From contig NZ_NXIB02000002.1 in assembly GCF_002412335.2 (NCBI RefSeq), forward strand, positions 1 to 64,000: a stretch of 64,000 nucleotides of DNA. Direction: 5' to 3'. Under the pieces are notes generated by a model. It was given only the letters and a program-made list of their open reading frames with translations, did not search any database and was not told where the DNA came from. Positions 27,247-34,300 of this stretch are shown here, piece after piece. The stretch is from Tychonema bourrellyi FEM_GT703. GTDB taxonomy: Bacteria > Cyanobacteriota > Cyanobacteriia > Cyanobacteriales > Microcoleaceae. The position numbers and the translations under genes are program-made. Every line of letters begins with the position of its first letter. Position 1 is the first letter of the stretch.

Positions 27247-28150
27247 ACTTTATAACCTCAGAATCAATGTTTTTATTTTCGCTTAAAAGCAACTGATTAT
27301 TAATTTGAACTTCCTCCTCATCACAGGACGTAAAGGGCTTGCTGTTAAATAACGTACCAATTGTAGGATGCGTTTTTTGAATAGCAGCCCCAATTAAAGA
27401 CCATACTAAAGAACTTGTCTCCTCCAATCTGCTTAAAGGAGAACTCTTGTCATCAATCTCCACATTATTTAGTGAGTATACAGACACTGGAGGAAGTAAG
27501 TACCAGCATGATGGGACAACATCTAATAACCACCAATCGAAGAGTTCACGTCTTCCATAAGAGCCTGGGAAAATAGCATAGCCCTCTAAGCAGTCATCTA
27601 AAATATTCAGCAGAGCTTGCAGAGAACGATCTGGCTCAAGTGTTTCAATCGCATTTCTGTAGACATCTAAAGCTTCTGATAGAACTTGAAAACTAGATAC
27701 ATTCTGCGCGGACAGGAAAGAGTTAAAGTCTTCTAATATAACATTCTCTATGTTTTGAATACCACTGCTAAGTTGCCTGTTCGGATTAAAAATTTCTGTG
27801 AGAGTCTTAAGTAGCCAATGTGTTAAACGCTTGATGGCTGCTTCTGGTATGGGACTATCAGGCTGGTAGTATTTAACAGTAGGTTCTACAACAACAGCTA
27901 AAGTCAAAGCCATCCAAACATAACGCAATTGACTTAGAAGACGATTACTACCTTGAAATGAGTCCAAAATCTCGCCTAAAGCATCTTCAAGCAGCACAGA
28001 TCCATCTGGCTCTGATTGATAAAGCTCTTCATAACGATGATGCGACACCGAAACTATAGCCTTCTGCAATGACGTAGGCATATTGTACAGTAAAGACTGC
28101 CGATTTCTAGTTACTTGCTTGTATATAGAACCGCTCCCTTGAAAGATCAT
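27239..28150 (-). CDS. Hypothetical protein between deaminase and 125-aa gene
   Basis: A 303-aa, mostly helical, acidic protein with no recognised family, signal peptide or confident membrane span. Trp-rich segments are RYVWMALTLAVVVEP, LTHWLLKTLTEIF and FDWWLLDVVPSCWYL. Start ATG at 28150 lies 11 bases after the deaminase stop; a second ATG at 28081 (MPTSLQKAIVSV) is possible. Coupling to both neighbours argues for one functional unit. In toxin loci the gene after a deaminase is often its immunity protein, but the size here is larger than most. Confidence 0.6.
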   Translation of the reverse strand: MIFQGSGSIYKQVTRNRQSLLYNMPTSLQKAIVSVSHHRYEELYQSEPDGSVLLEDALGEILDSFQGSNRLLSQLRYVWMALTLAVVVEPTVKYYQPDSPIPEAAIKRLTHWLLKTLTEIFNPNRQLSSGIQNIENVILEDFNSFLSAQNVSSFQVLSEALDVYRNAIETLEPDRSLQALLNILDDCLEGYAIFPGSYGRRELFDWWLLDVVPSCWYLLPPVSVYSLNNVEIDDKSSPLSRLEETSSLVWSLIGAAIQKTHPTIGTLFNSKPFTSCDEEEVQINNQLLLSENKNIDSEVIKYE

Positions 28151-28161
28151 GATTTAACTGG

Positions 28162-28623
28162 TTAGGACTCTCGTGGATATGGATAATCCCAAAAAACATC
28201 AATGTTTATGTTGGGAAACTTTTCTTTGAACTGTTTCAGGACATTGTTGCAGCTTTCACAGGGCTGCAACTCACTATAGAGGTAGAGATTACCCTTTACC
28301 CCTCGATCGTAGGACAATTCAAGCCTATCTGCAATCGCTGAAAGAACTTTGTACTCAGCGTCTGTATCCATAGAGCGACCAGTCCGCGAATCTACTGACG
28401 GTTCAAACTGCCCTCCTTCAGATTTGGGTAGCGGTCGAGGAATTGGACTTTTGCTTCCCCCTTTAGAAGTTGCTCCAACACAGAAAGCTATATTGTTAGA
28501 CAGATATACATCCGCAATAGCAACATTACTTGTACCTATCGGTCTTTTGAGGTATTTCGACCGAATATCAGCAGCTCTAGCTTGTAAGTCCTCCTTTTTA
28601 GCTTGTAAGTCCTCCTTGTTCAA
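28162..28623 (-). CDS. Polymorphic-toxin-type deaminase (BURPS668_1122-like)
   Basis: A 153-aa protein with the layout of toxin deaminases of the BURPS668_1122 group. Asp88-Ala-Glu90 opens the first active-site helix (DTDAEYKVLSAIADRL) and Pro121-Cys122-x-x-Cys125 forms the second (YLYSELQPCESCNNVLKQF), followed by FPNINIDVFW. Glu90 would be the proton shuttle. Asp88 stands where most deaminases have a zinc-binding His or Cys. The TTG at 28623 is preferred, with AGGA nine bases upstream. An 18-bp tandem duplication near the start repeats KEDLQA. No secretion domain is attached, so it is either intracellular or a detached toxin tip. Confidence 0.68.
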   Translation of the reverse strand: MNKEDLQAKKEDLQARAADIRSKYLKRPIGTSNVAIADVYLSNNIAFCVGATSKGGSKSPIPRPLPKSEGGQFEPSVDSRTGRSMDTDAEYKVLSAIADRLELSYDRGVKGNLYLYSELQPCESCNNVLKQFKEKFPNINIDVFWDYPYPRES

Positions 28624-28825
28624 GATATCAAATCCTGTGGGGTATCTCTATTCTAAATGTATCAAGACATCAGATAATTAGACCTACTTCCTCCATATAT
28701 CCTCATAATTTTACCAGATAGACGGACAACTGGCAAGTGATTTTCCTATTTTCCGTCGATATATGGACACTTTCCGTCTATTTCATCATGGAACCCAAAC
28801 CTAAAAAATTGCTAGACTATCATCA

Positions 28826-29413
28826 CTAAACCGCATCAGGCGATCGCTCAAAAATAATTTCTTCGTAGAATTGCTCGATCGCCAAACTCAATCCAATACT
28901 TTTAAGCTCGACGCGATCGCCCGCTCGATAGCTCAGAATCAACCAATCCCCTGCTTCATTTTTATGATACATATCGATCGCCATCTCATCCGAACTCACC
29001 AACACATAATCAACCAAATTCGGATTGCGACGATATTTTTCAAACTTCTTGCCGCGATCGTAAGCCTCGGTACTATCCGATAAAACCTCAACAATCAAAC
29101 AGGGATAGGTAATATATTGAGGGCTAGAATTATCTCGCCGATCGCAAGTGACACTCAGATCGGGATAGGTATAGTTGCGAGTATTGAGGATATTAACCTT
29201 TAAATCCGAATTAAAAACTCTACATTGATTTCCTCGCAAGTGAGTTTTAATCGATAATAAGAAATTGATAGCGATCGCACTATGATTTTGCGTGCCCCCA
29301 CTCATCGCATACACGCGACCATCGATTAGCTCATGTCTTTCTAATTGTTGCTCCTCCCAAGCAAAATACTCTTCAGGCGTAAAGTACCGCTCCTGCTCTC
29401 TAGCTGCAATCAT
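28826..29413 (-). CDS. Uma2 family endonuclease (DUF820)
   Basis: A 195-aa protein of the Uma2/DUF820 family, a PD-(D/E)XK-type nuclease fold expanded in cyanobacteria. It shows the standard start FTPEEYFAWEEQQLERHELI, then DGRVYAMSGGT, the YPDLSVTCD active-site strand, and LIVEVLSDSTEAYDRGKKFE with YRRNPNLVDYVLV. It is 32 bp downstream of a second Uma2 gene in the same orientation, with which it shares most of its sequence, so they are tandem paralogues. The cell role of Uma2 proteins is unknown. Confidence 0.9.
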   Translation of the reverse strand: MIAAREQERYFTPEEYFAWEEQQLERHELIDGRVYAMSGGTQNHSAIAINFLLSIKTHLRGNQCRVFNSDLKVNILNTRNYTYPDLSVTCDRRDNSSPQYITYPCLIVEVLSDSTEAYDRGKKFEKYRRNPNLVDYVLVSSDEMAIDMYHKNEAGDWLILSYRAGDRVELKSIGLSLAIEQFYEEIIFERSPDAV

Positions 29414-29445
29414 AAAAATCTCCTAATTTAATCGCTCTATCAATT

Positions 29446-30030
29446 TTAAGCTGTTGTTTCTGGAGTGAGATCGAGGTTGCGATAGACTTGTTCGATCGCA
29501 AAACAGAGATTGATGCTTTTTAGTTCTATGGTATCACCTTCTTTGTAATTAATGATGAGCCATTCACCTGTATCTTTTTTATGATACAAATCCATTTCGA
29601 TGCTGGTGGAACTAACCAGTAAATAGTCTTGTAAGACAGGGTTGCGGCGGTACATTCTAAATTTGCCACCGCGATCGTATGCCTCAGTGCTGGGAGAGAG
29701 AACTTCAACGATTAAGCAGGGGTAGGTAATGTATTGGGTTGTGGTTTTATCGCGATCGTCGCACGTTACACTTGCATCGGGGTAAGTATAATTACGAGTC
29801 TCAACAATATTAATCTTGATGTCAGAATTGCCCGTTATACAACCACTATTTTCTAAATGACTATCAAACATGGCAGTAAGTCTGATGGCAAGGCGACCAT
29901 GATTGACGCTGCCCCCGCTCATGGCGTAGACTTGACCGTCGATATACTCATGCTTTTCTAGCTGCTTTTCTTCCCAAGCAAAGTATTCTTCTGGGGTTAT
30001 TTGAGGAAAGTTTTCTTTGGCGGCGATCAT
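29446..30030 (-). CDS. Uma2 family endonuclease (DUF820), second copy
   Basis: A 194-aa paralogue of the neighbouring Uma2 gene. The same blocks are seen: ITPEEYFAWEEKQLEKHEYI, YAMSGGSVNHG, YPDASVTCDDRD, LIVEVLSPSTEAYDRGGKF and YRRNPVLQDYLLV. Its ATG overlaps the stop of the Phd/YefM-like gene (four bases), an unusual pairing that hints the nuclease-fold protein may fill the toxin position of that pair. No catalytic residue appears lost. Confidence 0.9.
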   Translation of the reverse strand: MIAAKENFPQITPEEYFAWEEKQLEKHEYIDGQVYAMSGGSVNHGRLAIRLTAMFDSHLENSGCITGNSDIKINIVETRNYTYPDASVTCDDRDKTTTQYITYPCLIVEVLSPSTEAYDRGGKFRMYRRNPVLQDYLLVSSTSIEMDLYHKKDTGEWLIINYKEGDTIELKSINLCFAIEQVYRNLDLTPETTA

Positions 30031-30317
30031 TTTTTTATGTAATTGGTGGTAGGTAGAAGCTCTTCAAAAGCTTGATGAATAGAAACCCCTTTACCTTGAT
30101 CAAATTCCCCTAAGCTTTGACGAATACCTGCAAGACTTTCAAGAAGTTCTAACCGATTAAGTAGTTTTTCATAACTTTCCGCATCCTGAAGCACAGCAAC
30201 CGCTTTACCATTAATGGTAATTACGATTGGTGTTTTATCTGTTTCAAACTGATGAAGCAACTCAGGAGCTTCCTGTTGAAATTGATTCAGGGGACGGCTA
30301 TGGGAGAGGTTAAGCAT
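30027..30317 (-). CDS. Phd/YefM-type antitoxin
   Basis: A 96-aa protein from ATG 30317 (MLNLSHSRPLNQFQQEAPEL); a GTG three codons upstream is possible. The N-terminal DNA-binding segment with TPIVITINGKAVAVLQDAES and YEKLLNRLELLESL is the Phd/YefM pattern. The tail includes GKGVSIHQAFEELL. The usual RelE/ParE toxin is missing; a Uma2 gene follows with a four-base overlap. Confidence 0.82.
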   Translation of the reverse strand: MLNLSHSRPLNQFQQEAPELLHQFETDKTPIVITINGKAVAVLQDAESYEKLLNRLELLESLAGIRQSLGEFDQGKGVSIHQAFEELLPTTNYIKK

Positions 30318-30379
30318 GGTGTTCACTTTTTTTGAGTGTTGTTAACAATTTAGCAAAATATTATTTTTTATTGCCTAAG

Positions 30380-30487
30380 TTATAAAGGCACCTCAATCCC
30401 CAACTCCTCACAAAACCCCCGAATCACCCGATCGCTACCACCAGCCGCCACTTTATAATCGCGAACATCCCGCAAACCGCCAAAGTT
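30380..30487 (-). pseudogene. C-terminal gene fragment next to era
   Basis: Immediately after the era stop, on the same strand, the frame encodes NFGGLRDVRDYKVAAGGSDR, then VIRGFCEELGIEVPL and a stop at 30380. It has no start. The tail matches the 23476-23527 fragment (DRLIRGFCEELGIEV), so both derive from the same repeated, unrecognised gene family. The sharp junction with era suggests a deletion or insertion end. Confidence 0.5.
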
Positions 30488-31447
30488 TTACTCTTCCACC
30501 CGATAGCCCAATTCTGCCAAACGAGTCCGAGACTGCCGCCATTTCGGTTGCACCTTGACAAATAGCTCCAAATATACCTTACCCTCAATCAACTTTTGAA
30601 TCTGTTCGCGGGCCGCACTGCCGATCGACTTGAGCATAGTGCCGCTCTTACCGATTAAAATCCCTTTTTGGGAGTCCCGTTCAACGTTAATTGAAGCCAG
30701 AATACGAGTAATTTTCGGTTCTTCTTCCACAACTTCGATCGCGATGGCTACAGAATGCGGTACTTCCTCCCGCGTTTGCAACAAAATCTGTTCGCGAATC
30801 AACTCACCCATAATAAAACGTTCCGGCTGGTCAGTCACCAAATCTGGCGGATAGTAATAGGGCCCAACGTCCAAATGTTCGACTAACAACTTTTGCAGCG
30901 ACTCCACACCCTCGCCAGTTAGGGCCGAAAACTTGACCACTGGCCACTGAGGATTGACAATTTGCTCGTAAGTGCGATCGATTAACACACAATCAGGCGG
31001 CTGTTCGTCCAACTTATTCAGCCCCAAAATCACCGGCACCTCCGTATTGCTGAGGATTTCGACAATATATCGATCGCCCCCACCAGACTCCACCGAGCCA
31101 TCCACCACAAATAAGACTAAATCGACCGATCGAATCGCCGTTCGAGCATTCTGCACCAAAACCTTACCCAATTGGTGGTGAGGCTTATGAATTCCCGGAG
31201 TATCCACAAAAATTATCTGCGCCTCATCCGTCGTCAAAATACCCCGCAGTCGATTCCGAGTCGTCTGAGAAACCGGCGAAGTAATCGCAATTTTCTGCCC
31301 CACCAACAGATTCATCAGCGTTGACTTGCCCACATTCGGGCGGCCGACAATCGCCACAAAGCCCGATTTGTAACCCGCCGGAGCCACGGGAACACTCATA
31401 ATTTCTGATAAGTCTATAATCTTGCTATCTTCCACTAAAACCACCAA
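30488..31447 (-). CDS. era: GTPase Era
   Basis: A 319-aa GTPase for 16S rRNA and 30S ribosome maturation. G1 is GRPNVGKS, the switch region carries SPVSQTTRNRLRGI, G3 is DTPG in FVDTPGIHKPHHQLG, and G4 is NKLD. A KH RNA-binding domain closes the protein (GILIGKSGTMLKSIGSAARE, then LELFVKVQPKWR). The TTG at 31447 gives an N-terminal extension like that of other cyanobacterial Era proteins; ATG 31399 (MSVPVAPAGYKSGF) is the conservative alternative. It is a core gene at the edge of the accessory island. Confidence 0.94.
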   Translation of the reverse strand: MVVLVEDSKIIDLSEIMSVPVAPAGYKSGFVAIVGRPNVGKSTLMNLLVGQKIAITSPVSQTTRNRLRGILTTDEAQIIFVDTPGIHKPHHQLGKVLVQNARTAIRSVDLVLFVVDGSVESGGGDRYIVEILSNTEVPVILGLNKLDEQPPDCVLIDRTYEQIVNPQWPVVKFSALTGEGVESLQKLLVEHLDVGPYYYPPDLVTDQPERFIMGELIREQILLQTREEVPHSVAIAIEVVEEEPKITRILASINVERDSQKGILIGKSGTMLKSIGSAAREQIQKLIEGKVYLELFVKVQPKWRQSRTRLAELGYRVEE

Positions 31448-31893
31448 TATTCAAGCCCCTTCTCCACCCATTGTCCCTTGAAAAGGCTAAAACGACAATT
31501 TGATCGAGAAATCAGGTATAGCACATAACACTCAAACCTTTAGCCATCCATCAACCACTGTTAAAAATCAATATCTGCTCCACAAAGCTTGATATCTGAG
31601 ACAAAATTTGATAAAGTTCCCAAAGGCATCCATCAAAAATCAATAATTCTGGTAAAATCCAGTTCCGAAAGCTGTAACAACTTCAGATGTGTAAATATCT
31701 AACTCAACTGAAACCATTTTACAGTTGTCCAGGAAAACCAGTTTAAAACTTTTTGAGGATGTGTGGTAATAAATTAGGTGGGTTCAACTCAAAATCAAAA
31801 GCTCACTATCAACAATTCGTTGATAATTACAAGCTCAGGTTTGTGAGTCTACCTAAGTAGTGCTAGTCGTATAATGTTGAGGAGCTGAATCTA
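31448..31893. other. 446-bp AT-rich intergenic region
   Basis: This divergent gap holds the promoters of era and the downstream secreted-protein gene. I see no open frame with a plausible product and no member of the repeat families found elsewhere. The ribosome site GAGGAGCTGAATCTA directly precedes the ATG at 31894. The AT-rich middle (31500-31800) has partial short direct repeats (CATCCATCAA at about 31546 and 31627) but no clear operator. Confidence 0.45.
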
Positions 31894-32319
31894 ATGAAAT
31901 CGAAATTATTTTGGAGTCTCTGCACCGTTGTGGTAGCCAGCTTGCCGATGCCAAGCTTTGCTCAAACCAAACCTGTAGAAGTACGTTTTGACTATAAAGG
32001 CAGCTCGTTGAAGTATCAAGTCCTACCGGGCGCAATACCTAACAGAACCTTGCCCAAAGCCTTTGATTTTCCAATTATTACCAATGTTGTTACTGACACT
32101 AGCGTCACCAGCGATTACTTAATTACCAATGAGTTTCGCGCCCCAGCGACCCGTCAAGAATACACTTCGGCTCTCAACACCTGGGCAGGAGCAGTGAAAG
32201 AATGCCTGGTTAACAAAAAACCCCGTTTGATTCGTGCTAGTACCAAAAATCCGGTTTTGTTTGATGGCAAAGCAGGCACGATTGTGAGAAACGCCAATAA
32301 CCGTGCAGTTTGCAAATAA
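31894..32319 (+). CDS. Small secreted hypothetical protein
   Basis: A 141-aa protein with a signal peptide (MKSKLFWSLCTVVVASLPMP, cleavage after SFAQ). The mature 118 residues are mixed alpha/beta with two Cys residues (ECLVNKK and AVCK) that could form a disulfide. The start is fixed by GAGGAG nine bases before ATG 31894. I do not recognise a family. The gene is monocistronic, ending in the strong hairpin at 32367-32405. Confidence 0.75.
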   Translation: MKSKLFWSLCTVVVASLPMPSFAQTKPVEVRFDYKGSSLKYQVLPGAIPNRTLPKAFDFPIITNVVTDTSVTSDYLITNEFRAPATRQEYTSALNTWAGAVKECLVNKKPRLIRASTKNPVLFDGKAGTIVRNANNRAVCK

Positions 32320-32366
32320 GCGAGTAGATTCTGCTCTCTGAAAACCAAAAATCAAGGGCATTTTTG

Positions 32367-32405
32367 AACAAAAAGAGTAATATAAAAGCTATTACTCTTT
32401 TTGTT
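32367..32405 (+). terminator. Rho-independent-type terminator
   Basis: A perfect 16-bp stem (AACAAAAAGAGTAATA and its complement) with a 7-base loop (TAAAAGC) is followed by ATAATTTTTTTTG. The stem is AT-rich, but the A-tract, hairpin and T-tract order is that of an intrinsic terminator, acting after the 31894 gene. Confidence 0.75.
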
Positions 32406-32486
32406 ATAATTTTTTTTGTCGCTCAATTGATTTTACTTAGCATGGTTTAAACTGAGACGTTGCAGCATTGTCAATTACCCTTTTCT

Positions 32487-32614
32487 GAACAGGCAAGATG
32501 CCTGTTTCACAAGAAAACTCACTCTTTGTGGAACAGGCATCTTGCCTGTTAAGCTGTTCGGCATTTAAACTCCTGGCTGTCACTGCGTAGGGGCGAATGG
32601 CCATTCGCCCCTAC
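32487..32614. repeat. Inverted pair of TGTGGAACAGGC palindromes and a 28-bp palindrome
   Basis: One copy of the 25-bp repeat lies on the minus strand (32487-32511), the next on the plus strand (32527-32550), 15 bases apart. A perfect 28-bp palindrome, GTAGGGGCGAATGG followed by its complement, lies at 32587-32614. The gap 32406-32742 has no gene. Confidence 0.85.
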
Positions 32615-32742
32615 AAGGTTTTCCGTTTCAGCGTAAGGATTTTAGCTGACGCACCCTACTAGCCTCGTTACTGGTTTAAATGGAGAACAGCTTAATCAAT
32701 TACCATCACAAAAATATCGGAGTTTTTTGAGCAAAAGTACGA

Positions 32743-33303
32743 ATGAACACAGTTGTAAAACCCCACTGGAAAACTCTAGACCGCTTTGTAGAAATCAACT
32801 CCGATTGGGTAAAACTCATAGGCGAACATCTCGAAACCTCCGAAGGGAAAACTCTGGAATATTGGCGGGTAGAAAGGGCAGATTCAGTGGTAATATTGAC
32901 AATTCAAGCTGACAAATTCCTGTTTCCCGCACGGATGTATCGCCCCGGTGTGGGAGAAGCAACCCTCGATTTTCCCGGCGGTCGCGTACCTCCCGGAGCA
33001 ACAGCAGCAGCGGCAGTTCCAGCTATAATCAAAAGAGAATTAGGAGTGCCAGAAAGTGCGATCGCGCAGATCCGGCCACTAAACGCGATCGGATGGGCAA
33101 TTAACAGTTCATTTTCCAATCAAAAACTCTACGGTTTTGTAGCAGAATTGCACTCTGAAATAACAGTAAATCCCGAATTTATCGGTGCTACATATTCTGT
33201 CAGCCCAGCCGGAATTCGTGAGTTACTCAAAAAATTAACTTGTCTCCAATGTCGAGCATTGTTGTTAGAATGGCAATCTCAATCAATCAATTTTGGAGTT
33301 TAA
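32743..33303 (+). CDS. Nudix-fold hydrolase-like protein with degenerate Nudix box
   Basis: A 186-aa protein resembling ADP-ribose-pyrophosphatase-type Nudix proteins: KTLEYWRVERADSVVILTIQ, then MYRPGVGEATLDFPGGRVPP. The box itself reads GGRVPPGATAAAAVPAIIKR followed by ELGV, where the consensus needs G-x5-E-x7-R-E-U-x-E-E-x-G-U. The first Glu is Ala and the RE pair is Ala-Ile; only the last E and the G-U remain. Loss of the metal-binding Glu residues suggests it no longer hydrolyses nucleotides in the usual way. It may have become a binding or regulatory protein. Flanked on both sides by repeats. Confidence 0.75.
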   Translation: MNTVVKPHWKTLDRFVEINSDWVKLIGEHLETSEGKTLEYWRVERADSVVILTIQADKFLFPARMYRPGVGEATLDFPGGRVPPGATAAAAVPAIIKRELGVPESAIAQIRPLNAIGWAINSSFSNQKLYGFVAELHSEITVNPEFIGATYSVSPAGIRELLKKLTCLQCRALLLEWQSQSINFGV

Positions 33304-33353
33304 ATTTTGGATTTTAGATTGAAGAAAGTGACTCTATAATCAAATTAACTCTT

Positions 33354-33439
33354 TGTGGAACAGGCATCCTGCCTGTTCAAGATTGGCTTTTTAGGAGAGG
33401 TCTAATTAACTCTTTGTGGAACAGGCATCTTGCCTGTTC
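33354..33439 (+). repeat. Two direct copies of the TGTGGAACAGGC palindrome
   Basis: Copies at 33354-33378 (one T to C change in the centre) and 33415-33439 are each preceded by TTAACTCTT. They stand just before the ABC ATPase gene. Confidence 0.85.
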
Positions 33440-33477
33440 TTAACCAATGATAAAAACCAATATCACTCAAACTACCC

Positions 33478-34233
33478 ATGCCTTCCAACAATGAAACTGC
33501 TGTCCAATGCTTCGATGTCACATATCGCCTCAACCGCCGAAACTTAGTAGAAAACCTCAATTTCAAAGTCTTACAAGGAGAAGTTTTGGTCTTGCTAGGA
33601 CGCAGTGGTAGCGGTAAAACTACTACCATGAAATTGATTAACAATCTGCTGACACCCACCAGTGGCGAAATTACTGTCATGGGAAAACCGACAACTCAGT
33701 GGAACTCCATTCAACTGCGGCGAAAAATTGGCTATGTAATCCAAGAAATCGGTTTGTTTCCCCATTTTACAGTTGAGCAAAATATCGGTTTAGTGCCAAA
33801 ATTGGAAGGCTGGGAGGGCGATCGCATTCAATCTCGCGTCCACCAACTGCTAAAATTAGTCAACCTCGACCCCCAACACTTCGCCAAACGCTATCCCAGT
33901 CAATTATCTGGCGGACAGCGACAGCGAGTGGGCGTTGCTAGGGCGCTGGCGGCTGACCCTCCGCTGCTCTTAATGGATGAACCCTTTGGTGCTTTAGACC
34001 CCATTACTCGCCTGGAATTGCAGCGGGAATTCTATCAATTGCAGCAGCAACTGGGCAAAACTGTTATTTTGGTCACTCACAGTATTCAAGAAGCTTTTTT
34101 GTTAGCTTCTAGAATTGGTTTGATGCAAGACGGACGGTTGGTGGAATTGGCTTCTCCCGATGATTTTATGAAATCTCAGCAACCAGAGGCGATCGCTTTT
34201 TTGGAATGTTTGCAATTACCTGGAACTGGATAA
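33478..34233 (+). CDS. ABC transporter ATP-binding protein (osmoprotectant/ProV-OpuA type)
   Basis: A 251-aa ATPase with Walker A GRSGSGKTT (about residues 42-50), Q-loop GYVIQEIGLFPHFTV, signature LSGGQRQRVGVARALA, Walker B LLLMDEPFGALDP and the switch His in VTHSIQEAFLL. The EIGLFPHxTV and DPITR segments are typical of quaternary-amine (OpuA/OpuB/ProV) importers. It lacks C-terminal CBS domains. The permease and binding-protein genes that should accompany it are not within the following 2 kb, so it is either an orphan or works with distant subunits. The ATG at 33478 has no clear ribosome site. Confidence 0.88.
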   Translation: MPSNNETAVQCFDVTYRLNRRNLVENLNFKVLQGEVLVLLGRSGSGKTTTMKLINNLLTPTSGEITVMGKPTTQWNSIQLRRKIGYVIQEIGLFPHFTVEQNIGLVPKLEGWEGDRIQSRVHQLLKLVNLDPQHFAKRYPSQLSGGQRQRVGVARALAADPPLLLMDEPFGALDPITRLELQREFYQLQQQLGKTVILVTHSIQEAFLLASRIGLMQDGRLVELASPDDFMKSQQPEAIAFLECLQLPGTG

Positions 34234-34300
34234 TTAATAATAACGGCTGTAGGGACACGGCAATGCCCAGCCGTCTCTCTTGGTGCAACCGGAATTGATA

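Noticed and set aside
28349..28681. 110-aa frame antisense to the deaminase gene
   Set aside because: The minus strand has clear deaminase motifs; this frame has none.
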